Of a DNA stretch of 64,000 nucleotides, positions 11,691 through 22,192 are shown piece by piece. The notes beneath the pieces were generated by a model. The model had not been told where the DNA came from and did no database searches. It saw only the letters and a program-made list of their open reading frames with translations. The stretch covers positions 472,501-536,500 of the forward strand of contig JAKOGI010000357.1 in the NCBI GenBank assembly GCA_029747015.1, written 5' to 3'. The position numbers and the translations under genes were made by a program. Within the stretch, counting starts at the first letter, position 1, and each line of letters begins with the position of its first letter. This DNA comes from Carnegiea gigantea. Its lineage: Eukaryota; Streptophyta; Magnoliopsida; Caryophyllales; Cactaceae.

Positions 11691-12714
11691 GTACAAGCCT
11701 AAGTGTGTGCTAAAAAATTTTTTTAATTATATTTGCACTTATGTCTAATGACTTTCTTTACTTTGAAATTTTTTGTTTAAATTAGAACTAAAATATTAGC
11801 GGGTTCTGAAGATTTAATGGGCCCCTATACCTTGTAACGGCTTCAAGAAATGTTTTTTCCATAGCGCGGCTGTACACATTGAACAGATTAATTTATACAT
11901 CTTGTAGTGGATGTTTGGGTCAAATGTTGAATCAGTTTGGAGAAAGAAAACAGAGCGCCCAAATTCGAGAGAGAGAAACAAAGACAAGATGTACATATAA
12001 GAGCACTCAGCCATGGTAGCACCAAAGAAGGATAGATGGGGGAATTTGGACAAAGAAGGGAATGTTCTCAAAATTTGGGTAGGGATAGATTTCAGATGAA
12101 GTTAGGGCTTCAAAAGAACCGAGCTGGCTAAGTGAGTCTTCGGGCTCATTTTGACCAAATTTTGGCTCGGCTCGGATGTCTTTTAAGTCGAGCCCAAGAC
12201 TAGCAACATTTGGCTCTGCGTGTTTTGGTTCTGCTTGTTTAATTTATTTTTTTTTGATGGGAAATAGCTAATGTTTATTGGTATACATAGAATTTGTATA
12301 GTTTCAATGCTAAAGTTCAATATTTAGGCCTATATTTAATATTTATTCGTTGAGTAGTGGTTATAACATTTTAAGTTGCATAAAAATTGGAATCATAAAA
12401 ATAACAAATTCGCTGTGAAAGTTCGGGCTTTACTTGGTGAAAATTCAGCTTCATCAACGCCCGACTTAATTTGACCAAGTTCGTCTCAGACTCGGGCTCG
12501 ACTCAGTTACAAGTAACAAAGGAAATCAAGAAGAAAGAGAAACAAATGTCGATTTTCATGAGGAGTTTGAGAGTCTGGAACTGATGAGTTGGCGTGAATG
12601 GCCTAAGGGTGTTGGGGGAAGATAGGTGTGAATAATAGCCACTTTTCTTTTCTTTTTTTTTTTTTTAAAATTTGTTTTGGATTTAAAAATTTTAAAAATA
12701 AATGTTCATCTCAT

Positions 12715-13410
12715 GGGTACATTTCGGTTAGACCTGATTAAATTCAGAATCGAATCGGGCTGAGGGTCAAATCATGAGGTCCACAAATAGAATTTTGTCG
12801 ACTCTAACCCTACCTAACTCTCATGCGGGTCGGTATATCCCTAACCCTAACCCTAGACCTGTGGGTATCCCTGGATCATCGAGTTAGACCCGACCCTTAA
12901 ACTTTCCCGATATAGAAAATGAGATTTGTTACTAAGTTTTCTTTTTATTATAAAGTTCAATATTAAATATCTTATAAAACAAAAGGCCGATCTGTAACAT
13001 AATATTTCAATGAAGCATATCGCAATTACAAATACTCTAATACGTATTTTGGTGATTAAAACAATTAGTTTGCTAAAACGAGTACTCCAAACATCAGAGA
13101 GGGAGTGTTGGAAGGTTACAAGCTAATGAGATTTGGAGATGCGAGGGGGGGAGGCTAAGAGGAGATGAGAAAGCAAAAGCGTAGAAATTTTGAACAAATG
13201 AAACCCACAGTACCTTATTTTGATTTTAAATTTTAATTTTTTTAAAATAGTGAGGGTCAACGGGTCGGGTTAGAGGGTCAAAACCTCAACCCGAGCCCGA
13301 CTCTCTTCATCGTCGGTATCCTCAATTTGAGGGCCGGGATGGATTGGAGACAAAAACAGATCGACCCTAACCCTCATCTTTAAGGGTCGGGCGCCCAAGC
13401 CCGTTAATAA
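12715..13410. repeat. GGGTCGGG / CCCGACCC-rich inverted repeat block
   Basis: The left half contains GACCCGACCC and TAACCCTAACCCTAG. The right half contains GGGTCGGGTT and AGGGTCGGGCG. Related words occur in opposite orientation around an AT-rich centre (about 12900-13250). This looks like a decayed terminal-inverted-repeat element. Exact ends are not resolved. Confidence 0.45.
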
Positions 13411-13614
13411 GGTATAATTTCAGCGTTCGAGTTGTAAGTAAATTTAGAATTTTTCTTATGGTTAATCAAAATGATGTACTCCCCAAAAAAAGAAAAGAAA
13501 AAAGAAAAAACTTGTCTTTTTCAGGTGAGACTGACGACTATACAACTTAGGAACTATCATTTATTCATACGCCAAAAATAAACATACTGACACGAAACTC
13601 CATCCTTGATTCCA

Positions 13615-13620
13615 TTTATT
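13615..13620 (-). terminator. poly(A) signal of the GST gene
   Basis: AATAAA on the minus strand about 41 bases past the GST stop codon. A second AATAAA lies at 13560-13565. Either could serve as the near upstream poly(A) element. Confidence 0.55.
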
Positions 13621-13660
13621 GACAACCCAAACATGCTCTAGGTTTGTAGTTGGCACCAAT

Positions 13661-14805
13661 TTACTTGGAAGCCTTAGCTGCTTCAAAATGAGCCTTCAAG
13701 GCGGCAATAAGACGGTCTCTTGGGGGCAAGTTTTCATTGATGATGCTGCAGCTTGCAAAGTCCTGTCCCCACTTGAACAAGCAGGGATACTTCTCCTTTG
13801 TGAGGACCTCCTTCCCTGTGGCTTCTTGGAGGGCTCCGACCCAATAAGCAATGAAGTTGGCGACTATGTCCACGAACCCGGCTTTCTCTCCTCCGAAGAA
13901 CTTCTTACGCTCCAACTCTTTCTCCAGGAGATTCAGGTTCTCTAGGGCTTCTTTGAATGCCGTCCCCTGCTCTTCCTCTGCTTCCCAGAATGATTTCCAT
14001 ATTGGCGGTATGCACTGCAGGAATCAAGCTAGGTTTTTTTAGGTTAAATTCCGTGTGCATTGTTCAAACTGGATCGAAATAAATAGATAGAATACTCTAG
14101 TCTGATCGGGTTCCTGATGAACAGTTTTGGCTTTGCATTGAGTTGTATTCAAGTATGTCTCAATTTGAGTGGATTATGGATTATTCAAATCCAATAATAC
14201 CCGCAAATGGGTCAATTTTTCTGGAGCAACTATGTCAAACTAGAGACATTTTCAAGTTATTTAATGATTCTAGTTCTAAGGTGGAATAATATAGTTAATA
14301 AGGGAATATCCAAAGAGACTTTTCATCCTTATAATGCCTATCTCAGTGACATTTGACAACGACAGGAGAAATTATGGGACACGTTATTGCAAACCAAGTG
14401 ACCATGTCTTAACAAAAGCCATTCAAAATGTCGATTGACAAAAATTCGGCATCGAAACCCTTAATGAAGTCCTAGAAAGGAAAGACATACCTTATCATCA
14501 ATGAACTTAGCCCAGAACCGAGCCATGGCTCGATCATAAGGGTCCGCCGGCATTATGGGATAACCAGTCCAGGTCTCGTCGATGTATTCAAGGATGACCT
14601 GTGACTCGGCAATGGGCTTGCCATTGTGGACAAGCACTGGGATCTTCTTGTGGACAGGGTTGTACTTGAGCAAGTCAGGGCTCTTGTTTTGGAGATGTTC
14701 CTCTATGTAGTCGTAGGGTATGCCCTTCAATTTAAGGGCTATCTCTACCCTACGGCTGAAGGGACTGGCCCATAGCCCATATAACTTCACTCCCTCACCA
14801 GCCAT
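13661..14805 (-). CDS. tau-class glutathione S-transferase, two exons, intact
   Basis: Exon 1 is 14805-14491 (105 codons); a 476-base intron (14490-14015, GT at AAG|GTATGT, acceptor CTGCAG) follows; exon 2 is 14014-13661 (117 codons plus TAA), joined in phase 0. The 222-residue product has the usual plant tau length. The N-terminal thioredoxin fold carries the WASPFSRR motif with the likely catalytic serine at residue 14. The cis-proline region is KKIPVL (Pro56), and the glutathione-binding [10 protein letters not shown] follows from residue 67. The C-terminal helical domain contains [16 protein letters not shown]. Such enzymes conjugate glutathione to electrophiles or xenobiotics in the cytosol and are usually stress- or auxin-inducible. 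Single intron position is as in other tau GSTs. No disruption was seen. It is the only intact host gene in the window; a decayed relative lies at 28365-28585. Confidence 0.96.
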
Positions 14806-14898
14806 TCTCCGCTCAGAGACGATTGTTGCTCTCCTTAATTGATTGTGGTTGCCTGGGAATCCTCTAGTTGGCTTGTTTGGTGACTGTGATTAGCCGTT

Positions 14899-14906
14899 CT
14901 TATATA
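14899..14906 (-). promoter_or_regulatory. TATA box of the GST gene
   Basis: TATATAAG on the minus strand, about 95 bases upstream of the GST ATG. That leaves room for a 5' UTR of roughly 60 bases. It is the best TATA match in the upstream region. Confidence 0.6.
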
Positions 14907-15164
14907 GCATTCAAGAATTGTAGGCTTCCCCCTAGCAACTTCGTTTTGTGATTAATTTTAAATTGTTATTAGTTCTTCAATTTTCTAAAGCATTGTGGCA
15001 AGACCTGAAATATAGTTCTTTTTTATCTGTATTTTTGTGTAGAAGGAGCTGGCAGAATTGAAAAATAAGATTAGACTTCTATACTCTCATCTATGGGTGT
15101 GGAAAATTTCAGGCACTAAACAACTTGACATCTATATTTTAAGGAAAAGTCCGAATACATCTAC

Positions 15165-15202
15165 ATCATCATTATTATTATTATTATCATTATTATTATT
15201 TT
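15165..15202. repeat. ATT microsatellite
   Basis: A run of ATC/ATT triplets (CATCATCATT then ATTATTATT, with one TATCATT interruption), between the GST promoter and the CACTA element. Confidence 0.85.
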
Positions 15203-15579
15203 GGCTATCAACATTATGTCGTTAATTGGTGCAATTGTACCCAAAACCAAAGAAAACAAGTTTAACCATTTTTAAAAACGCAGATATGAAGTACGGTGAC
15301 GTAATGGCCTAGGTCATGCATTTGTGAGTTTTGACTTCTACGCCAAGCCATGTGCAGAGAACTAATGACAAGTTTTGTCATTAAATAACGCGTTATTTTA
15401 ACAAAACCTTCCGAAGATAATGTTGGAAGGCCCAGAAGGATGATCTAGCGGCTGAAGTGAATGACTGTGCCAACTGCTTATCTTATTTCATTGACTTGTG
15501 AACATTTTCCGAAGCGGTAGGAATATTGTAAGCAAAGGTGATTGCTGCTAGAAATTCACTATAAGAATTCGCTTTAATA

Positions 15580-15700
15580 GAGACCGAAATTTAGAGACTG
15601 AATAAAAATTTGGTCACTAACTTTAAGTAGAGACCAAAACTAGAGACTGAAGACGCACGTGTCTACTTAAGACCAGATTAGAGATCGGAAGTTCTTGCGG
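15580..15700. repeat. left subterminal repeats of the CACTA element
   Basis: Repeated words such as AGAGACCGAAATT, AGAGACTGAA, AGAGACCAAAA and AGAGATCGGAAG. They resume at about 16155-16260, beyond the MITE that interrupts them. In CACTA elements such arrays bind the accessory transposition protein. Confidence 0.75.
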
Positions 15701-15721
15701 ACTCCAATTGAGAATGATATA

Positions 15722-16154
15722 GGGCGTGTTCGGCAACAGCGTTTTAAGTAGCGTTTAGCGTTTTAACTAAGTCAATACACTCATCAAGTAATTTTTAATG
15801 TGCGGTAACATAGTGTTTTGACTAGCGTTTCAAGTAGCATTTAGCGTTTTAAGCAGCGTTTCTGAAAAACTAATAGTATTAACGTTTGGCATTTAAAAGT
15901 AGCGTTTCATATTTTTTTGTCAAAAAATATCCTTACAAAATTTTATATTTGAAAATTATCTATATCCTTTTATGTCAATTTACATTAATCAGCTAACCCA
16001 ACAGCTAAATTTACCGAACACATTTATTTCAACTGCTCATCTAAACAGCTATTCGCTAACAGCTAAATTAGAAATGCTATCCGCTGCCTAAACAGCTATC
16101 TGCTACCTGAACCGCTATTCGCTACTTGAACCACTAATTTTGTCGAACAGGACC
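15722..16154. mobile_element. MITE nested in the CACTA subterminal region
   Basis: The left end is GGGCGTGTTCGGCAA and the inverted right end is GGTCCTGTTCGACAA, about 433 bases apart. Each is flanked by ATA (15719-15721, 16155-16157). The inside is non-coding, rich in AGCGTTT / AGCTAAA words and partly self-complementary. The superfamily is uncertain: the termini resemble hAT or Tourist MITEs, and the 3-base duplication favours the Harbinger type. Confidence 0.65.
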
Positions 16155-16879
16155 ATAGAGACAAGCAAATGCAAAGGGAGACTACATTTAGAGGCTAAAG
16201 TGGGCCGTCCGATTCCACTGGAGACCAATTTGTTTTTGATCCCTAAAATTCGGTCTCTATCTATCCTTTAATTTGGTTTTGTTTGCTCGATCTTTTGGTC
16301 TCAGACAAAGTCACGAGTGAGGGTTTCTGTTTCCCGCCCACAACTAGAGCTCTACTGCTCTCCTACTTGTGCATCGTTAGTAGTGTTCCGGCGTCTACTG
16401 GCTCTCATATGCCATTGTCTTTCACAATTTCATTAGTGTTTGCGCTAATGCCGTCTGATTCAACCTAATTCCCTGTCTTTCATTTTCTCTTTGTGTATAT
16501 TCGCCGCAATTAATCGAACGGCGGCCGTGGTTTGGGACATGCCCGATGAAATGCAGCCACAGCCACAAAGTAAAGTACGCCATCCCTATCTTCTTTATCC
16601 TCTTTAATTGTATGTATTTCTTCAATTAGGGTTGTGAGTTGTGTGTTCATTATGTTTTAATTTCATAACATCAAGTCGGAGCATCAATTTCAGTGACAGC
16701 TCAAGTATGTATGATTTGGATTATTTGATGAATTATTTGATCTGGATGTTTGGGTGTTGCCTGTACATGGAACTGTCACTATGGTTGAATGCTGCAATTG
16801 TGAACTAACATGGAATTGATTTGGAATTTCAACTAAAGACATTGATCTTTCCTGTGTCTGAAATGTTTTCATTCAATTT

Positions 16880-17330
16880 GTGAGTCTTCTAAGGGAGGTT
16901 GATTGCAAAACCATAGCGATAGCTCAGTTGAAGCAAACATGCGATGAAATGGGTATGCCTAATAGGAGACTGTTGGAGAAGAAGGATATGTATAAGAGAT
17001 TATACAAACCAGGGTGTATTCCCAATTGCTATCTCTGCACAAGTATCCTATCTGTGTGTCTTTGTAACTTCTTGTATGTACTAAGAGAAGTTTTCGTTGC
17101 AATTCAAACCGTGCAGCAATTTGCTTTACTAGGTTTGTGTTTGACACTATTTCAGTACTAAGCCAACATTGTTGGCCTTTCAGAAGCAAGGAAGATGCAG
17201 GCTATTGCTCTAGAGAGACAAGAGGCTAAAATCCAATGTAGCATCTATGGAGAAGGAGGTCAGGCAGTTGACAAAGGGATGAAACATGATCAAGGACAGG
17301 GATCTTCGAAGGAGAAAAATGACATGGTTA
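16880..17330 (+). pseudogene. unrecognised exon-like segments inside the CACTA element
   Basis: Two coding-like stretches lie here. One (about 16880-17010) reads REVDCKTIAIAQLKQTCDEM and continues with charged, helix-like residues. The other (about 17193-17328) reads MQAIALERQEAKIQCSIYGE, is followed by a Lys/Gln-rich tail, and ends at a GTTAG that could be a splice donor. I do not recognise either family. They may be part of a TNPA-like accessory protein or further captured host sequence. Confidence 0.3.
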
Positions 17331-17505
17331 GTTATTAACACAAGAATTTCTTCACTAGCTTAGGTACAAGAAGTTATCAAGTAAAAGATTTGTGTGATCA
17401 TTGCAAGTGGGTTGGATCTTGATTTGATGGCCTGCACTAATTTGTACCTGGACATTATTTGCTATAAGCATTGATTTAACACTTTACATCATCTTGGTTG
17501 GATAG

Positions 17506-17939
17506 AATCTGGTAGAATTAGAGGAAGAAAAATATGAAGTGTAGTACCTGCACAACCTTAGTGAAACACTATTAGTTAAGGAGCATATGAGCAACAAGGA
17601 GCTCTTAGATGCTCGTTAAGTGTTGTTAAGTGTGTGTATATCTTAATATTCATACATTCTTCAAATGAAAATCCTTATTTGATGAGGCTGAAAATTGGAT
17701 TAATGACCTGCCTTTGCTCCTTTCAGGGTCTGCAAAGTGTGCTGACAAATCGAATAATGCTGGGAGTCAAAAGAATGGGAGAACTAAAGCCAAAACCATT
17801 CAATGATGCATGTGCTGTATAGTTTTCAGAAGAAGACTGGGAGATTAAGTCTATTACAATATGTTCACTATGGGAAGACTATCTAAAGGATTCTAACTAC
17901 CATCCATTCAAACACAGTTCCATAGATGGGAAGCAGCAG
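17506..17939 (+). pseudogene. captured fragment of an IDN2/FDM-like gene (coiled-coil end plus XH domain)
   Basis: The first exon-like piece (17506-17629) reads LVELEEEKYE, a stop, then LHNLSETLLVKEHMSNKELL and DAR. The second (17727-17939, after a TTTCAG acceptor) reads LGVKRMGELKPKPFNDACAV, a stop, then FSEEDWEIKSITICSLWEDY and LKDSNYHPFK, ending CAG|GTA. This order, with KRMGEL, CSLW and HPFK, matches the end of the coiled coil and the start of the XH domain of plant IDN2/FDM proteins, which act in RNA-directed DNA methylation. A further piece near 18291-18357 (LEKLRKEWSKEAHEAA) may continue it. Introns are kept, so capture was at the DNA level. At least two in-frame stops rule out a working protein. 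Identification is from recall of family motifs. Confidence 0.72.
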
Positions 17940-18333
17940 GTACTATCTTCGTTTTTACCGTTTTAGCTAATAAATAGAGAAGACAATTGGCACCATTTTA
18001 CATAAAAGTTCTTACCTTTTGCTTAATCATGAAACCTTTATAGCTAGGGAGAATTATCAAGGACATAAACTTTTTGGCCATATGATGGTTCTATGGGTTG
18101 CAGTTCGTGTTCTCACCATTTGAAGCACTTGAAAAGATTACACACTTGGCATGTAGTTTTTTAGTTTTAGATAACAATGGATTAAAGTTAAATGCCTCAT
18201 TAAACTATAATGTAACGTAGGGTTCAGAAGATTTGCTTTATGGTTCCTAGTGACTGCTTTTCTTATTTATTATCTTTTAATGATAGCAAGTAGAGCCTGG
18301 AAAAACTGAGAAAAGAATGGAGTAAGGAAGCAC

Positions 18334-18519
18334 ATGAGGCTGCAAGAGATGCTTGGTCTACATTCGACAGAGGAGGAGCTGAGGGCTGCTAGGAATAATT
18401 TGGTTATTTCTAGGAAGGAGCACGACGAGCAAAGGAATCAACTTCTAGAGCTTAATACTCGATTAGAGAGCTTCTCGGAGCTTCTTGGCGACCCCACACA
18501 TGGAGACAACTCTCAATAG
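18334..18519 (+). CDS. short coiled-coil-like ORF near the CACTA right end
   Basis: 61 codons, rich in Glu, Arg, Leu and Gln, with a heptad-like pattern (EELRAARNNLVISRKEHDEQ then RNQLLELNTRLESFSELL). It could be the last exon of a CACTA accessory (TNPA-like) protein. The start codon is uncertain, and an upstream exon may join at 18291. No family can be assigned with confidence. Confidence 0.3.
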   Translation: MRLQEMLGLHSTEEELRAARNNLVISRKEHDEQRNQLLELNTRLESFSELLGDPTHGDNSQ

Positions 18520-18864
18520 TTCTCATAGGATTCCGTATCGGTGGATGACGCCCATTCACTATGTTGGTCGGTATGTTAAGTTATGTAATATGAACTCTTA
18601 GACACATATGGGATGATGGTTTGCAAGTTTTGTATTCCGAACAACCTTTAATTTGGAACCTTGGGATGGTTGATGAGGATGTTTGAGAAACTTGGGTAAA
18701 ACAACATAATGTATGCCTTGTGTATGTATGGAACGCGCATCGATTGTGGCAATTGGGGCACAATGTGTGCTTTTTGTGTTGGAGAGTAGCACAGGCATAT
18801 ATAATCAATGTATGGTAGGTTTGGGTTCATAAAACAAGAAAAACACTGAAAACAATATTGTCTA

Positions 18865-19260
18865 ATTAGAGACTGAAATTAAACATTAGTCTATTTGCAA
18901 CCTAGTACAAAAATCCGATCTCCAAAATCACAAATTTGGACTGTGGTCTCTATTAGAGACTGAATACAAACAACGATCTCTATTTGAGACTGATTTCATC
19001 AGTCTCCACTTGAGATTGAATTTATTGGTCTCCAATAGAGATCGAAATATATTGGTCTCTGATAGAGACTAAATCCATTGGTCTCTAATTTGGTCTCTAG
19101 TGGAGACTGAAATGGGTCGAAGTCCAATGGAGTCCAACCCTAGTTGGTCTCTAACTTCGGTCTCCCTTGGAGATTGACTACTAAAATTCGGTCGCAAATT
19201 TAAATTGCGACCAAGGTTTTTACCACGATGGGTTTTCGATCTCTATTCGGTCTTAGAACT
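18865..19260. repeat. right subterminal repeats of the CACTA element
   Basis: At least ten copies of TCTCTAATAGAGACTGAA-like words occur in both orientations (GGTCTCTATTAGAGACTG, GGTCTCCAATAGAGATCG and similar). Many are locally palindromic, so the transcript could form hairpins. The same words occur in the left subterminal zone. Confidence 0.85.
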
Positions 19261-19814
19261 TAAATTGAGACTGATTTTTGGGTTTTTGAGATCGAAAATT
19301 TATGTGATGAGGCAGAATCTTGTAGTGATTAGAGAAAGTAGAGAGAGATATGGTGTATTCATTGTCCATGATCATATAATAGATCTCTACACAGAGGAGA
19401 GAGTAGGAGATTTTCTTTTTTTTGGTTGAGTGAGGCAACAGGAGCTCAGATGCAAAAACCTATATGCTGAGCTCTAACAATAAGTATGCTAGCTGTTGGA
19501 AAATATAGCTTCAGTTGGTGTTATATACAATTACAACCACTAAATATTTTTCACAAAATGATACTGGTCAAACAACTAGAATTGAATTAAAACCGATCAA
19601 CTAAATTTGCATATCAAATTATCAAGTACGAGATTAGTAATAACAAAATTAATAATCAAAATTAATTTATAGATCAAACTGTGATGTGGCTTAGTCATTG
19701 TCCTAAGAGCGATTTCGCAAAAGTTAAGGTGCAAACTTTATATAGATAGTCGTTCCCCAAGATTGACGCAGTGTTAACCATTCTAGGTGCACTCTGAGGC
19801 AGTTAATTTGGAGT

Positions 19815-22192
19815 ACATGAATTAGTGGCTTTTTCTTAAACACCCATTTATACCCCAAAGGTTTGCAAGCTCGGGAAGGTTAGTTAGTACCCATGTATGA
19901 TTACTTAATATAGAATCAAGGTTGTTCTTAATGGGTTCTTTCCAAAAATAGCATTAATCGATTTCATGGCTTCTTCATATGCTTTGGGATCTTCTTCAAT
20001 AATGTATGCAAGAAAAAAATTCTCGTTTAACATGCCAAATTCAACTAGAAATGCAGTGATAAAATCAAGACTGAAATAAGTTTCTTTCCTGATTCTTTTA
20101 CTTTTTCTTAATTCTACACCAGGTGAACATGAATGTCTCTTAGGGATGTGATGATCATGAGATGCAATTTTCATATGAAATATATTTTCAAAAAATTCAG
20201 CATCTCTAGCTTCAATAATATTATACCATGCATATACGAGTCATTGTATCACTTTGATAAGCATATCCAATGCATAGTATATCAATGGTTCTTAGAGCAA
20301 TTTTCTCCCTTTTAAATTTGAGCAATCTAACTTTAGCTAAACACCCCTACAATTTCAAGTAATTCAAGTTAGGGGGATGCCCCTTCCATAATTCATATGG
20401 GGTCTTATCAAGTTTCTTCTGAGGCACACGATTTAATACATGACATGCAGATAAAATTGCCTTCCCCACATACTATCAGGAAGCCCAGAGCTAATTAACA
20501 TAAAATTGATCATATTTTTTAGTGCTCTATTTTTTCTTCCTGAAACATCATTTTGTTCTGGAGTATAAGGGGACAATTTGTTCATGAACAATTTCATTAG
20601 CTTCATAATAGTTTTTAACACTTATGGGGTCATATTCATCACCACTATCAATTCTATGCCCCCTTTTTTTTTTTAATCGAGCTAATTTTCGACTTCAGCT
20701 TTATATTTAATTAACATTTCTTTTGCTTCATCTTTTGAGCTTAGGAGATAAACCATAGGGTAATGTGTAGCCATCAACAAATGTAATATAATACTGATAA
20801 ACCATAGGGTAATGTGTAGCCATCAACAAATGTAATATAATACTTCTTACTGCCTTTGCTCATAAAGTTCATAAAGTCTCCCAAGTCACTGTGAATAAGC
20901 TCAAGCAATTTAGTCTATCTTTCTATGAATTTAAATGGTGTCTTATGGAACTTAGCTTCAACACATATGTTACATTTAGAAAAATCCATATTAGACAATT
21001 TAGGAATCAAGCTAAGATGCTTAAACCTTTTAATAGGGGTATCATTTACATGCCCTAATCTTGTATGCCATAAATCAAGTGATTCGATAGTGTAAGCAGA
21101 AGATGTACTAGTCATTTTATTTATATGTTTATAAATAGTATCAAGCACAATTAGACCACTGTTACAGCAGAGACCACTGTAGATGGTCAAAAACAAAGGT
21201 TAATTTTAGACCTGGTTTCGTGAGCAAGCTACTAGATATGAGGTTTCTATGTATTTTAGGAACATGTAGCACATTAGTAAAAGTAAGCAATTTTCTAGAG
21301 GTGAGTTTTAAAGTAATCTTCACTTTTTTGATAGCAGAGGCATATATGAAGTTACCATAAAAATATTTTCACCTTCACTAGGTTTTTTGGGACACTAGCA
21401 CATTTTGTGAATGACATATAAGTGTTTGGTAGCACTTGTGTCCACAATCACTCCACGGTGTTGCCAACTAAGTTGACTTTTGACTCTATGGCAATAATGG
21501 TATCGAATTCAATTAGATTGGCATTCCCTCCTTTCTTAGATTTGCAATCTACGACCTTGTGATCATGCTACCCACATTCATGGCATGTACATATGAATTT
21601 GTATTTTTACACCTTTCCGTATGGCTTGTAATCACTTCTGTAATTTGTCCTTCACTTTTTTTGAACATATCAAAATTAGCACATCTAGGCTTCACAAGGT
21701 TAGCTATAGAAAAACTAAAGTTAACCGAAATTCTTTTATCTTTTAGTCTATTTTCTTCCTTAATTTTTAAGTGACCAATTAACTCTTCTAAATTTCAATC
21801 ATTCTTTTCATGCATAAGCTGATTTCGGTATTCTTTCCAAGATGGTGGTAATTTTTTAGTCAAAGAAATAGCTAGGGTCACATCACATTTTTTGGATCAT
21901 TCAGATGTAGTGGTAGAACACAAATTTTCATATTCATGAATCTAATCAATAATAAACTTATCTTCTTCGATCTTAAAGCTTAGTCATCTACAAATTACAT
22001 AACATTTAGACGTATGCCAGCATCATCACCACCATATTTTTTGTTAAGAGCATCCCAAGTGTCCTTAGCGGATTCTTATTTCATATAAATGTCAAGGAAT
22101 GCATTAGACATATGATGCAATAACATTCCTTCGTAAATTTTATTATTTCTATCCAATTTCAGATCATATTCAACTTTTGCCTTTTCATCTCA
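19815..22192 (-). pseudogene. Ty1/copia element B, decayed gag-to-RT fragment
   Basis: Read on the minus strand: gag near 22150-21960 (HMSNAFLDIYMK, then AKDTWDALNKKYGGDDAG); integrase zinc region at 21196-20915 (LWHTRLGHVN, CNICVEAKFHKTPFK); end of the integrase core at 20621-20433 (YTPEQNDVSGRKNRALKNMI, LPDSMWG); linker and RT start at 20174-19830 (ELRKSKRIRKE, EEDPKAYEEAMKSINAIF). Everything after the RT start is missing, as is the N-terminal part of gag, whose loss coincides with the LTR-like sequence starting at 22193. A 50-base local duplication (near 20745-20845, word AAACCATAGGGTAATGTGTA) lies between the core and the zinc region. Many stops; inactive. Confidence 0.85.

Larger units (their letters stand above)
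9721..13540. other. repeat-rich intergenic stretch, no gene seen
   Basis: No coding region is supported over 3.8 kb. The left part may be the upstream part of the TNP2-bearing CACTA element. CTTGTAGTG at 11901-11909 matches a CACTA right terminus, but no partner end was found. A-T-rich short repeats lie at 11455-11690, and sequence rich in GGCTCG/CGAGCC words at about 12120-12500. A GGGTCGGG-type inverted block lies at 12715-13410. Confidence 0.5.
15557..19327. mobile_element. complete CACTA-type DNA transposon (3,771 bp) carrying host-gene sequence
   Basis: The left end reads CACTATAAGAATTCGC (15557) and the right end, read inverted, CACTACAAGATTCTGC (from 19327). Both are flanked by the 3-base duplication ATT (15554-15556 and 19328-19330), as expected for CACTA elements. 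Subterminal zones are packed with AGAGACTGAA / GGTCTC words in both directions. No TNP2 transposase is visible inside, so it is non-autonomous and would need a transposase from elsewhere, such as a relative of the remnant at 7029-9720. The interior holds a nested MITE, exon-like segments and an IDN2/FDM-like fragment. Confidence 0.9.

Noticed and set aside
11901..11909. CTTGTAGTG as the right terminus of the TNP2-bearing CACTA element
   Set aside because: The nonamer fits, but no CACTA left end with a matching inverted sequence or GAT duplication was found, and no subterminal repeats surround it.
12838..12856. CCCTAACCCTAACCCTAG as an interstitial telomere repeat
   Set aside because: Most plant telomeres are CCCTAAA; this is six-base, only about three units, and lies in a block rich in related CCCTAACC/GACCC words, so it is better explained as part of that repeat.
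16283..16625. Short ORFs inside the CACTA element as host exons
   Set aside because: No family is recognisable and the frames are short; left unannotated apart from the exon-like segments at 16880-17330.
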